Origin: Flavobacterium sp. UBA5153
GTDB taxonomy: Bacteria; Bacteroidota; Bacteroidia; Flavobacteriales; Flavobacteriaceae
DNA length: 64,000 bases
Assembly: GCA_002413745.1 (NCBI GenBank)
Contig: DHXP01000031.1
Location: 116,794 to 180,793, forward strand
Direction of reading: 5' to 3'
Made by a program: the position numbers and the translations under genes. This document shows, in pieces, positions 20,304-28,376 of the stretch. Each line of letters starts with the position of its first letter. Within the stretch, counting starts at the first letter, position 1. The notes beneath the pieces are model-generated. The model was not told where the DNA came from. It made no database searches and saw nothing but the letters and a program-made list of their open reading frames with translations.

Positions 20304-21623
20304 TTATCCCACAAATAAATTCAGAACTAATACTCCTATCAATCCCATAGTTCCCACAATAGTTTCCATGACTGTCCACGTTTTGAATGTATCAGAAATG
20401 CTAATCCCAAAATATTCTTTAAACATCCAAAAACCAGTGTCATTTACATGAGAACACATTAAACTTCCTGCTCCGATGGACAGTACCATCAATTCTGGAC
20501 TTATGCCTGAACTAACCACCAAAGGCTGGACAATACCTGCCGCCGTTAATCCCGCTACTGTTGCTGAACCCAATGCAATGCGAATGATTGTAGCGATAAG
20601 CCATCCCAACACCAATGGGGAAAGGGTTGAATCTTCAAAAAAAACAGCTAAATCTTTGCCAATTCCGCTATCTATAAGTAGTTGTTTAAAAGCACCGCCA
20701 GCTGCAATAATCATAATAATCATTGTAGCTGAATTCAGGGCCGAACTGGATTTATCCATAATATCCTGCATCTTTCGTCCACGTTTTATACCTAAAAAAA
20801 CGACTGCAAACAATACCGCAATAAGCATTGAAGTTGTTGGATTTCCAATGAATCCGAGTATATGACGCAATGAAGATGCTGTTGGCAAGATTAATTCGCT
20901 TGTTGTTGCCAATGCCATTAAGATAACAGGAATTAGAGCAGTCAGAAAACTAATGCCGAAAGAAGGCATTTCGTTTTCAGGGAGTGTTTTACTTTCGAAT
21001 AATCCTTTGGGTGGATTGGCGACAATTTTCTTAATGAATTCTGGAAAAACAATCCCCGCAATCCCTAAAGTAGGAATGGCTATTACTAATCCATAAAGTA
21101 AGGTTTTGCCAATATCGGCTTTAAAGATTACGGCAATGGCTGTTGGTCCCGGATGAGGTGGTAAAAAACCGTGTGTCACCGAAAGTGCCGAAGCCATAGC
21201 AATTCCCAGATAAATAATGGGTTGTTTGGTACTTTTTGCTACAGCAAAAACCACTGGAATCAATATCACAAAACCAGCATTGTAAAACATGGATATTCCT
21301 ACGGCAAAACTGGTAAGTAACATAGCCCATTTGATGTGTTTAATACCAAAAAACTGAATCATTATCAAACTAATCCGTTGCGCAGCACCACTATCTGAAA
21401 GAATATTTCCTAATATAACTCCTAAAGCGATGATCAATACCAAAGAACCTAACGTGCTTCCGATTCCTTGTTGAAGAGAGTCAATAATATCAGGAAAGAG
21501 CATGCCCTTAGCAATTCCTACAAAAAAAGAAGCGATTATCAATGAAATGAAAGCATTGAGTTTTATTGCGGAAATCAAAACAAGTAATAAAATGATACTT
21601 GCAATTAAAATCAATATAGACAT
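20304..21623 (-). CDS. gntP: Gluconate:H+ symporter, GntP family
   Basis: A 439-residue inner-membrane transporter with about 12-14 hydrophobic helices. Family motifs include the LGVILGNILSDSGAAQRIS segment, FYNAGFVILIPVVFA, GFLPPHPGPTAIA and GSATVAGLTAAGI. GntP proteins take up gluconate or related sugar acids with protons. It lies between the dehydrogenase and kinase genes for gluconate, forming a complete uptake-to-pentose route. Confidence 0.94.
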   Translation of the reverse strand: MSILILIASIILLLVLISAIKLNAFISLIIASFFVGIAKGMLFPDIIDSLQQGIGSTLGSLVLIIALGVILGNILSDSGAAQRISLIMIQFFGIKHIKWAMLLTSFAVGISMFYNAGFVILIPVVFAVAKSTKQPIIYLGIAMASALSVTHGFLPPHPGPTAIAVIFKADIGKTLLYGLVIAIPTLGIAGIVFPEFIKKIVANPPKGLFESKTLPENEMPSFGISFLTALIPVILMALATTSELILPTASSLRHILGFIGNPTTSMLIAVLFAVVFLGIKRGRKMQDIMDKSSSALNSATMIIMIIAAGGAFKQLLIDSGIGKDLAVFFEDSTLSPLVLGWLIATIIRIALGSATVAGLTAAGIVQPLVVSSGISPELMVLSIGAGSLMCSHVNDTGFWMFKEYFGISISDTFKTWTVMETIVGTMGLIGVLVLNLFVG

Positions 21624-21677
21624 ATTTTTGAATTTGAAATTATACTTCGATTTGTTTAAAAATGACTGTTATTTACA

Positions 21678-22577
21678 TTAGTCATTCGTTTCCACTGCAT
21701 GACCACCAAATTCATTACGAAGTGCTGCCACTACTTTTCCGGAGAAGGTATCCTGCATTTGGGAACGGTAGCGCATCATTATCGAAAGGGCAATCACAGG
21801 AGTTGGGACACCTAAGTCTAATGCCGTTTCCAGTGTCCATTTTCCTTCACCGGACGAGTGCATAATTCCTTTAATGCTGTCTAAATGTGGATCTTTTGAA
21901 AAGGCGTTTTCTGTTAATTCCATCAACCAGCCACGCACTACGGAACCATGATTAAACAATTTGGCTGTTTTTTGAAAATCAATATCAAATTCAGAATGTT
22001 CGAACACTTCGAAACCCTCAGCGATGGACTGCATCATACCATACTCGATACCGTTGTGAACCATTTTGGTAAAATGCCCGCTGCCTGCAGCACCCGTATA
22101 TAAATGACCATTTTCTACTGAAATGTCTTTGAAAACTTGCGCTACATATTCAAACACATCTTTGTCTCCGCCAATCATCGTGCAGGCACCGTTCAGTGCA
22201 CCCGAAGTGCCACCCGAAGTGCCACAATCCAAAAAGTCGACACCCTGTTCTTTGAGTTGGGAATAGCGGCGTTTGGAATCTTTATAGTTTGAGTTTCCTC
22301 CGTCAATGATAATGTCACCCTTTTCTAAAAAGGGAATTAAGGAAGTGATAACTGTATCCACAATTTCTCCAGCGGGCACCATCAACCAAATGACTTTTCG
22401 TCCATTCAGTTTTTGACATAATTCGGCTACCGAATGAGCTGTACTAATTCCTTTCTGACTTATTTTTTCAACGAAGTCTGCATTCACATCATTCGCTACT
22501 ACTTCGTATCTATTTCTCTGTAAGTTAAGGGCAAGGTTGAAGCCCATTTTTCCTAGTCCTATAATTCCAATTTGCAT
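21678..22577 (-). CDS. gnd: 6-phosphogluconate dehydrogenase, short (GndA/YqeC-like) type
   Basis: Oxidative decarboxylation of 6-phosphogluconate to ribulose 5-phosphate. At 299 residues it belongs to the short form rather than the ~470-residue dimeric enzyme. The Rossmann motif MQIGIIGLGKMGFNLALNL opens the protein; substrate and catalytic signatures IDGGNSNYKDS, LDCGTSGGTSGA and HFTKMVHNGIEYGMMQ (catalytic Lys and Asn) are intact. Short forms often prefer NAD; the preference here is not decided. First gene of the gluconate operon, so the promoter should lie between 22578 and 22765. Confidence 0.93.
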   Translation of the reverse strand: MQIGIIGLGKMGFNLALNLQRNRYEVVANDVNADFVEKISQKGISTAHSVAELCQKLNGRKVIWLMVPAGEIVDTVITSLIPFLEKGDIIIDGGNSNYKDSKRRYSQLKEQGVDFLDCGTSGGTSGALNGACTMIGGDKDVFEYVAQVFKDISVENGHLYTGAAGSGHFTKMVHNGIEYGMMQSIAEGFEVFEHSEFDIDFQKTAKLFNHGSVVRGWLMELTENAFSKDPHLDSIKGIMHSSGEGKWTLETALDLGVPTPVIALSIMMRYRSQMQDTFSGKVVAALRNEFGGHAVETND

Positions 22578-22765
22578 TGTTGGTAAGTTTTAAAAGTAAT
22601 TTAAAGAAACCGATGATAACATTTTCCGGTAAAAATATTGGTTTTAATTTATTTAATAGTTGTTGGTTATAAGAAATATTTAATCTTATGAAAATTAATA
22701 TTTTAATCTAATTTAAAAAGTGTTAATTAATTCCATTTATTCCATAGACTTATTTGAAAATGAAT

Positions 22766-22807
22766 AAAAAAAAGCCTTGAAAACCATATGATTCAAGGCT
22801 TTTTTTA
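22766..22807 (-). terminator. Terminator after the cytochrome c gene
   Basis: Arms AAAGCCTTGAA and TTCAAGGCTTT with A and T runs on both sides. It lies 28 nt past the stop of the leftward cytochrome gene. Confidence 0.75.
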
Positions 22808-22834
22808 TTTACCAAAGCAGTAAATTTTATGCTT

Positions 22835-23248
22835 TTATTTTTTTTTCTTATTTACTTCCAGTTCTCTAATGTAATTTACCAACTTCCATCGTTGATCTTC
22901 CGTCAATAACTCTTCATAAGTCGCCATTGGAGCTTTTCCATGGGTTATTTTCCAGAAAATGTTACCATCAGTTTCATTTACAACTTTTAAAGCGAGAAAA
23001 TCCGCTGGTTTTCGCTCAAGGCTTAATCCAGCTTCACCATTACCTTCCCCTGTTAGACCGTGGCATAAAACACACATCTGGTTAAAAATTCTCTTTCCAT
23101 CGGCTGTGGCGTTTGAATTTCCTTTAAATGGATTTTTTGGGGAATTTGAATATTCTGGAGCTGACCAACTGCTGGGTTGAGCAACGATTTCATTACTCCC
23201 AATAATTATCAATGCTATTACTATTAATACTGAACAATTTTTTTTCAT
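22835..23248 (-). CDS. Small exported c-type cytochrome
   Basis: A 137-residue single-haem cytochrome. An N-terminal signal segment ends near NEIVAQ. The haem-binding motif is CVLCH with GLTGEGNGEAG after it, and the probable axial Met lies in HGKAPMATYEE. The tail EDQRWKLVNYIREL is typical of class I cytochromes c (PF13442). Expected in the periplasm as an electron carrier. It is monocistronic with its own terminator; no oxidase genes are adjacent, so the partner is unknown. Confidence 0.9.
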   Translation of the reverse strand: MKKNCSVLIVIALIIIGSNEIVAQPSSWSAPEYSNSPKNPFKGNSNATADGKRIFNQMCVLCHGLTGEGNGEAGLSLERKPADFLALKVVNETDGNIFWKITHGKAPMATYEELLTEDQRWKLVNYIRELEVNKKKK

Positions 23249-23397
23249 TGGATTAAAGTTTAGATTAAGTATAGTAAAGTTACCATAGTTTTTTGAAAAA
23301 TAAAATGATATTTATCACAAATTAATTAAAAATTCAAATTAATTAAACAATTTAACCAAATTAAGAATTTGATTTGGATAAAAAACTGTTGCGGCTT

Positions 23398-23728
23398 ACT
23401 TTTTATAAAAAAAAATCAACTGCAAAATATAATTCGTACTGATAAAATTGGATTCTTTTCTATTTAATACTATTATTAACCCGTTGGGTGCAATTAATAG
23501 AAATTTCAAATTGTACTAAAATATAAAATTTTAACGCATAGATTCATAGAAAAAAGAACTAGATAGACCAATTCTTGGTTGCGCATAGCTATGTTTTGCT
23601 ATACAAAAGTGAAACGTCTATACAAAATCATTAAAAACTATGTTTCTATGTGTTAAAAAATAATCAAATTTGAATTACACCCAACGGGTTATTATTATAT
23701 TCATTCCCTTTGAAGCTACAAAGTAAAA
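23398..23728 (-). pseudogene. Remnant of a second gapN 3' end, interrupted by a MITE-like element
   Basis: Bases 23420-23475 and 23691-23728 align with the last ~40 codons of the intact gapN at 23867. Read on the reverse strand they give FVASKGMN, a break, then LNRKESNFISTNYIL, against FVASKDID and [15 protein letters not shown] in the intact gene. The stop codon has become CAG. The homology continues past the stop into half of the gapN terminator (CTGTTGCGG at 23388 region). The two alignable parts are separated exactly by the palindromic element at 23478-23690. Nothing upstream of the FVASK segment is recognisable. This looks like an old tandem duplication of the gene end that has decayed. 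Confidence 0.75.
23478..23690. mobile_element. MITE-like 213-bp palindromic element
   Basis: Terminal inverted repeats AACCCGTTGGGTG (23478-23490) and CACCCAACGGGTT (23678-23690) are perfect over 13 nt. Similarity continues inward through AATTTCAAATT-like and ACGCATAGATTCATAG / CTATGTTTCTATGTGT segments. The flanks carry ATTATT on both sides (23472-23477 and 23691-23696), a possible 6-bp target duplication, although the context is AT-rich. There is no transposase frame inside. It interrupts a gapN remnant whose two halves can still be aligned, which shows that the element inserted after the duplication. Confidence 0.7.
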
Positions 23729-23810
23729 AATAAATTTTATCTTCCTAATTAAGTATACAGCCTGTCTTTTTATCCTATTATTCAAATAGTTCCATTCCAT
23801 ATTCGAATTC

Positions 23811-23847
23811 ATAAAAAAAACCGCAACAGTCATAAACTGTTGCGGTT
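23811..23847 (-). terminator. Terminator of gapN
   Basis: On the reverse strand AACCGCAACAGT and ACTGTTGCGGTT pair perfectly and are followed by eight T. It lies 20 nt past the gapN stop. Confidence 0.8.
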
Positions 23848-23866
23848 CCTATTTAAAAAAAATCAA

Positions 23867-25447
23867 TTACAAAATATAATCCGTATTGATGAAATTTGAT
23901 TCTTTGCTGTTCAATAATTCCTGTAAAATTTTGTTGTTGTAATCAATGTCTTTTGAAGCCACAAAGGTTCTAATAGAGAACGATCGCAACGCATCGTGAA
24001 TACTTAAAGTCCCCACAGCAGAATCTTTCCTTCCCGTAAACGGAAATACATCAGGCCCTCTTTGGCAAGAACTATTCAAGTTCACTCTACAAACCAAATT
24101 GACCAAAGTATCAATAAGCGGTGCAATAGTCTTTATATTTTGACCAAACAAACTTACCTGTTGACCATAATTAGACTCAGCCATATCGTTTAATGGTTCT
24201 TGAATGTTTTTGAAAGAAATAATTGGCACAACCGGACCAAACTGTTCTTCATGATACACACGCATTTCCTTATTTATTGGATACAAAACAGCCGGAAAGA
24301 TAAAATTATCTGAAAGCTCTCCCCCTTTTGCGTTAATAACTTTTGCCCCTTTACTTGTGGCATCATCAATCAATTCTTGGATATAAGCGGGCTTGTCTTT
24401 TTCCGGTAAAGGAGTAAGAAAGACTGATTTGTCCCAAGGATTTCCAAAAGTTAGTGCATCCACTTTGGCAGCAAATCGCTTATTAAATTCATCCGCGATA
24501 GTTTCATGAACATATAATATCTTCAATGCCGTACAACGCTGCCCATTAAAGGATAAAGATCCTGCAACGCATTCCTGAATAGCCAAATCTAAGTTAGCAT
24601 CCGGTAAAATTATCGCTGGGTTTTTTGCCTCTAACCCTAATACTAAACGCAATCTATTTTTGTTGGGATGCAAATCTTGCAAAGCAATCGCCGATTTACT
24701 ATTCCCGATTAAAGCCAAAATAGAAACCCGCCCCGATTTCATAATTGGTGAAGCTACCTCACGACCACGACCATATAATATATTGATTACTCCTTTTGGA
24801 AAACTGCTTCTAAAAGCCTCCAATAAGGGCGAAATTAATAAAACTCCATGTTTGGCTGGTTTAAAAATAACAGGATTTCCCATAATTAATGCCGGAATCA
24901 ACAAAGAAAAGGTTTCATTCAAAGGATAATTATAAGGCCCAAGGCATAATACAACACCTAGCGGACCTCTTCGTACCATGGCATTTATACCTTGTACTTT
25001 ACTAAATCGAGCACTGCGGCTGTTTAATTCTTTGTAACTTTCAATAGTATCATAAATATATTCTACGGTTCTGTCAAATTCTTTTTCTGAATCACCCAAT
25101 GATTTACCAATTTCCCACATCAAAAGCTTAACCACTTCACTTCGGGTCGCTTTCATTTGTGTGACAAAATTATCCATACATTTTATGCGATCCACCACTT
25201 TCATTGTAGGCCACAAACCTTGCCCCTTATTGTATGCGGCATCTGCGGCATCAACGGCTTCCATGGCTTCTTTTTCTCCCATAAAAGGGATTGAACCCAA
25301 CAAAGTAGGTTCGTATTTTTCGGTAGACGAAATCGTGGAAAAAACAGATGTGGTTTGTCCTGTCCATTTTTTTAATTCACCGTCGACTAAATAAGTGTCT
25401 TGAATAAGTAGTGAGCTAATTTGAAATTCTTGTGGTATTGTATTCAT
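23867..25447 (-). CDS. gapN: NADP-dependent non-phosphorylating glyceraldehyde-3-phosphate dehydrogenase (GapN-like)
   Basis: A 526-residue aldehyde dehydrogenase superfamily enzyme. Catalytic residues are visible: N173 in [10 protein letters not shown]273 in GLEAKNP and the nucleophile C305 in [10 protein letters not shown]. The C-terminal [24 protein letters not shown] segment is characteristic of GapN, which oxidises glyceraldehyde 3-phosphate straight to 3-phosphoglycerate with NADPH formation. The N-terminal extension of ~30 residues is somewhat longer than in streptococcal GapN. Proximity to the gluconate operon suggests a shared theme of NADPH and pentose supply, which is inference. 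A decayed copy of its 3' end lies downstream. Confidence 0.87.
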   Translation of the reverse strand: MNTIPQEFQISSLLIQDTYLVDGELKKWTGQTTSVFSTISSTEKYEPTLLGSIPFMGEKEAMEAVDAADAAYNKGQGLWPTMKVVDRIKCMDNFVTQMKATRSEVVKLLMWEIGKSLGDSEKEFDRTVEYIYDTIESYKELNSRSARFSKVQGINAMVRRGPLGVVLCLGPYNYPLNETFSLLIPALIMGNPVIFKPAKHGVLLISPLLEAFRSSFPKGVINILYGRGREVASPIMKSGRVSILALIGNSKSAIALQDLHPNKNRLRLVLGLEAKNPAIILPDANLDLAIQECVAGSLSFNGQRCTALKILYVHETIADEFNKRFAAKVDALTFGNPWDKSVFLTPLPEKDKPAYIQELIDDATSKGAKVINAKGGELSDNFIFPAVLYPINKEMRVYHEEQFGPVVPIISFKNIQEPLNDMAESNYGQQVSLFGQNIKTIAPLIDTLVNLVCRVNLNSSCQRGPDVFPFTGRKDSAVGTLSIHDALRSFSIRTFVASKDIDYNNKILQELLNSKESNFINTDYIL

Positions 25448-25486
25448 TATAAAAGTGTTATGTTTTTTATTTTAAAATATAAAAAA

Positions 25487-25501
25487 GAGGCGCACACCTC
25501 C
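25487..25501 (-). terminator. Short hairpin and T run after the rhodanese gene
   Basis: GAGG and CCTC arms on the reverse strand, followed by six T, immediately after the stop codon at 25503. The stem is short, so the call is moderate. Confidence 0.45.
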
Positions 25502-25502
25502 T

Positions 25503-25820
25503 TTAATCTTCCGGATAAACTATATCTCCACTCCATTCTATAATTCCTCCAAGTAAATTATAGGCATGGTCAAAACCCAATTCGTCCATGATTTCACATG
25601 CCTGTTCACTCCTGATACCTGAGCGACAGTATACATAATAATTCTTGGTTTTATCTAATGCTTCCAGTTTTTTAATAAACTCATATCCTTCGTAAATATC
25701 CATAATTATGGCATTCGGAATAATTCCGTCATTGCACTCCTCTTCGGTTCTTACATCCAATATTACTGAATTTTCATCAGCCTCAAGTTGAGAAACCCAT
25801 TCTTCTTGTGTTAAATTCAT
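25503..25820 (-). CDS. Single-domain rhodanese-like sulfurtransferase
   Basis: A 105-residue protein starting MNLTQEEWVSQLEADENSVI; a longer reading from 25871 has no support because its first 17 residues are not rhodanese-like. The active-site loop is VYCRSGIRSEQAC with the persulfide-forming Cys, and LDVRTEEECNDG is the usual first motif. It should carry sulfane sulfur in the cytosol, but the acceptor is unknown. It precedes gapN by 55 nt with a hairpin between them. Confidence 0.9.
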   Translation of the reverse strand: MNLTQEEWVSQLEADENSVILDVRTEEECNDGIIPNAIIMDIYEGYEFIKKLEALDKTKNYYVYCRSGIRSEQACEIMDELGFDHAYNLLGGIIEWSGDIVYPED

Positions 25821-26189
25821 TATATAGTTTTTGGTAAAAATACAATGTTTTTGCCTAACAATAATCGACACAATTGTTAATTAGACAATAATTTGAAGAA
25901 AACGTTTTCGCATAAACGTAAAATACAATAAATTATGAATTTATCAAATAAATCACAAAATAATTGATTAAACATACCAATGATACTGTTACATTATTTT
26001 TTATTCATATTTATTACTAATTTACACATTGAACAATTCATTTAAAACACACTCTTTTTGGATAAATTTTCCATAAATTTAATTCAAATTAATTTTATGT
26101 ATTAGCCAAAAAAATAGCACACAATCTTTGCGGCAAAATTTTAATATTACATTTATAAAAATTATTTATATAAAAAAATTATCAAAACA
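25821..26189. other. Intergenic stretch without visible gene
   Basis: Divergent spacer between the rhodanese and marR genes. It is very AT-rich, with no open frame of coding character and no strong hairpin. Only the marR promoter region at its right end is recognisable. Confidence 0.4.
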
Positions 26190-26233
26190 TTTGTACATAC
26201 AAACAAAATTATTGTATATTTGTATCTACAAAT
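26190..26233 (+). promoter_or_regulatory. marR promoter with two overlapping inverted-repeat operators
   Basis: A -33 box TTTG (26190-26193) and -7 box TATATTTG (26215-26222) are 21 nt apart. Inverted repeat TTTGTA-CA-TACAAA covers 26190-26203 and overlaps the -33 box. A second, ATTTGTA-TC-TACAAAT, covers 26218-26233 and overlaps the -7 box and start site. The centres are 29 bp apart. Both have the size and position expected of MarR-type operators, so autorepression is inferred. Confidence 0.7.
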
Positions 26234-26248
26234 TACATATATACAAAT

Positions 26249-26704
26249 ATGAAGATTGAAGAAGAAATAAAAAGCACAATCCCATTAGATAATTCCAAAA
26301 AAATTATCTTGAATGTCTTGTATACGCAAAACGTGATCACTGATAGATTTAATGAAATATTGAAGCCCTATGAATTGTCGGGAGAGCAATATAATGTATT
26401 GAGAATATTAAGAGGTCAAAAAGGAAATCCGGCAAATATGTTCGTTATACAGGAACGCATGTTGGCCAAAACAAGCAATACCACTCGATTAGTCGATAAA
26501 TTATTATTAAAAAAATTGGTGACACGAAACGTTTGCCCTGAAAATAGAAGGAAAATAGAAGTCTTAATCACTCCAAAAGGGTTAGACGTTTTAACCGAAT
26601 TGGATCCCAAAGTAATAGAACACGAACAATTTTTTTCAAAAAATTTGAATCCGGAAGAATTGGAACAATTAAATCAATTATTAGAAAAATACAGAAATCA
26701 ATAA
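26249..26704 (+). CDS. MarR-family transcriptional regulator
   Basis: A 151-residue winged-helix dimeric regulator. The DNA-binding part runs through LSGEQYNVLRILRGQKGNPANMFVI, with the recognition helix near MLAKTSNTTRLVDKLLLKKLV and the wing in RNVCPENRRKIEVLITPKG. The C-terminal helix FFSKNLNPEELEQLNQLLEKY is the dimerisation end. It heads an operon with a nitroreductase and a YceI gene (16 and 28 nt spacers). Paired inverted repeats on its promoter suggest that it represses the whole unit until a ligand, possibly a quinone or nitro compound, is bound. The ligand is inference. Confidence 0.93.
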   Translation: MKIEEEIKSTIPLDNSKKIILNVLYTQNVITDRFNEILKPYELSGEQYNVLRILRGQKGNPANMFVIQERMLAKTSNTTRLVDKLLLKKLVTRNVCPENRRKIEVLITPKGLDVLTELDPKVIEHEQFFSKNLNPEELEQLNQLLEKYRNQ

Positions 26705-26720
26705 ACATAAATCACAAACT

Positions 26721-27353
26721 ATGAGTCATTTTTTAAACAATCAAAACTGGAGATATGCAACAAAGAAATTTGATGCTGCCAAAAAAATTTCAACCGAAGA
26801 TTTAAATACTCTAAAAGAGGCAATTAGATTAAGTTCTTCTTCTTTTGGTTTACAACCTTACAAAGTAATTATTGTGGAAAATCCTGAATTGAGAGCAAAA
26901 TTACAACCTGCATGCTGGGGACAATCTCAAATTGTTGATGCTTCCCATTTAATCGTTTTTGCAAACCAAACTAATATTGGAGATAGAGAAATCGATTCCT
27001 ACCTGAAAAATGTTAGTGAAACCAGAAGCATTCCAAGTGAATCTTTGGCGGGTTATGGTGACTTCATGAAATCTAATATTACCTCTCTTTCTGAAGATGC
27101 CAAAAACATCTGGACATCTAAACAAACCTATTTGGCTCTAGGAAATTTATTAAATGCCGCAGCCGAATTGAAAATAGATGTCACTCCAATGGAAGGTTTT
27201 GTTCCGGCACAAGTAAATGAAATATTAGGATTAGACAAATTGGGGCTTAACGCATCTTTAATGGCAACATTGGGCTACAGACATGCAGAAGACGCAACGC
27301 AACATCACAAAAAAGTCAGAAAGTCTAATGAAGAATTATTTATCACACTTTAA
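26721..27353 (+). CDS. NAD(P)H-dependent nitroreductase (NfsB-like)
   Basis: A 210-residue FMN enzyme of the nitroreductase family. N-terminal NWRYATKKFDAAKKIS and LRLSSSSFGLQPYKVIIVEN (as IRLSSSSFGLQPYK) are the flavin-contacting segments; NILNAAAEL-like and LGYRHAEDATQHHKKVRK close the protein. Homologues reduce quinones and nitroaromatics. It lies between marR and yceI in one operon, in keeping with an inducible detoxification unit. Confidence 0.92.
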   Translation: MSHFLNNQNWRYATKKFDAAKKISTEDLNTLKEAIRLSSSSFGLQPYKVIIVENPELRAKLQPACWGQSQIVDASHLIVFANQTNIGDREIDSYLKNVSETRSIPSESLAGYGDFMKSNITSLSEDAKNIWTSKQTYLALGNLLNAAAELKIDVTPMEGFVPAQVNEILGLDKLGLNASLMATLGYRHAEDATQHHKKVRKSNEELFITL

Positions 27354-27381
27354 TTATTAATTCACAAACAAATTTAACACA

Positions 27382-27948
27382 ATGAAAAACTTAAAATCAA
27401 TTGCATTAGCATTAGTAATAGTTTTATCTACTTTATCAGTAACAGCCCAAACCAAGAAAGTTGACACTTCAAAAAGTTCAATCAACTGGTTAGCAAAAAA
27501 AGTGACCGGACAACATAATGGAACCATAAATCTGAAGGATGGCGCTTTAGTTTTCAAAGGGAAAAAATTAGTTGGCGGAACTTTCTCCGTTGATATGACA
27601 AGCATAAATGATCTTGATTTAACCGGAGATTACAAAGGAAAACTGGAAGGTCACTTAAAATCTGACGACTTTTTTGCTGCTGAAAAATTCCCAACCTCAA
27701 CACTTGTTTTCAAAACTATTGCCGCAAAAAGCAAAGATAATTATACTGTAACCGCTGATTTGACCATAAAAGGAATTACAAATCCAGTTACTTTTGACAT
27801 AGCTGTCACCGAAAATTCTGCTACTGCCAATTTAAAAATTGACAGAACAAAATATGACATCAAATTCAGGTCAACCAATTTCTTTGAAAACCTGGGAGAC
27901 AAGGCAATCTATGATGATTTTGAGTTAACTGTAGCTTTAAAATTCTAA
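27382..27948 (+). CDS. YceI-family exported lipid-binding protein
   Basis: A 188-residue protein with signal peptide MKNLKSIALALVIVLSTLSVTAQ and the YceI beta-barrel. Motifs are SSINWLAKKVTGQHNGTI, GTFSVDMTSINDLDL, HLKSDDFFAAEKFP and TADLTIKGITNPVTF. Known YceI structures hold an isoprenoid chain in the barrel; physiological roles vary. As last gene of the marR-nitroreductase operon it may bind a quinone-like substrate in the periplasm, which is inference. Two further YceI genes lie at 60960 and 63094. Confidence 0.93.
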   Translation: MKNLKSIALALVIVLSTLSVTAQTKKVDTSKSSINWLAKKVTGQHNGTINLKDGALVFKGKKLVGGTFSVDMTSINDLDLTGDYKGKLEGHLKSDDFFAAEKFPTSTLVFKTIAAKSKDNYTVTADLTIKGITNPVTFDIAVTENSATANLKIDRTKYDIKFRSTNFFENLGDKAIYDDFELTVALKF

Positions 27949-27969
27949 TTTCAAATACAATCTTCTACA

Positions 27970-28005
27970 AAATCCCAACGAGAAATTGTTGGGATTTGTT
28001 TTTTT
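27970..28005 (+). terminator. Terminator of the marR operon
   Basis: Perfect arms AAATCCCAAC and GTTGGGATTT with a T run, 21 nt after the yceI stop. Confidence 0.85.
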
Positions 28006-28069
28006 AATTGCATTTCAGCACATAAAAACATAACAAAATCATAAAAAATAGTATTTTTTGTTTATTCTG

Positions 28070-28100
28070 TTTGGATAATCAAATTTCATTTATATATTTG
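28070..28100 (+). promoter_or_regulatory. Promoter of the trp operon
   Basis: TTTG at 28070-28073, a 19-nt spacer, and TATATTTG at 28093-28100. This is an exact match to the Bacteroidota housekeeping promoter pattern. The expected start near 28107 leaves a leader of about 270 nt before trpE. Confidence 0.8.
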
Positions 28101-28199
28101 TGGCAAGAAATCATGAAATGAGCATAAAGAAAATTCATCGCTAACACTGATGAAAATATGCGAATTCCATATTCCTTTAAAGAAAAATATTAGATTCGT

Positions 28200-28256
28200 A
28201 TGAAAACAATTACAAACAATACTTGGTGGTGGAACAATTTACGTCAAACGTCGTGA
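28200..28256 (+). CDS. trpL: trp leader peptide with three consecutive Trp codons
   Basis: Reads MKTITNNTWWWNNLRQTS, 18 residues, with TGG TGG TGG at 28224-28232. It lies between the operon promoter and an intrinsic terminator, 120 nt before trpE. The last codons and stop (GTCGTGA, 28250-28256) are perfectly complementary to TCACGAC at 28303-28309, which covers the loop and the start of the 3' arm of the terminator. A ribosome waiting at the Trp codons would leave 28250-28256 free to form this antiterminator; a ribosome reaching the stop would mask it and let the terminator form. This is the logic of translational attenuation. Too short for ordinary gene finders, but the Trp run and context make it convincing. 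Confidence 0.88.
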   Translation: MKTITNNTWWWNNLRQTS

Positions 28257-28290
28257 ACAAAGCTCCTGTAGTATTAAAACTATAAATATA

Positions 28291-28321
28291 AAAGGCTTGT
28301 CATCACGACAGGCCTTTTTTT
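28291..28321 (+). terminator. trp attenuator terminator
   Basis: Stem AAAGGCTTGTC (28291-28301) with GACAGGCCTTT (28307-28317), one G-U pair, loop ATCAC, then a run of seven T. It stands 35 nt after the leader stop and before trpE, so it should be the conditional terminator of the operon. Confidence 0.88.
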
Positions 28322-28376
28322 ATGCTCATCAGTACTGACAAGTCGCGAGTTGTCTTTATCAAAAAACAAAAATGAA

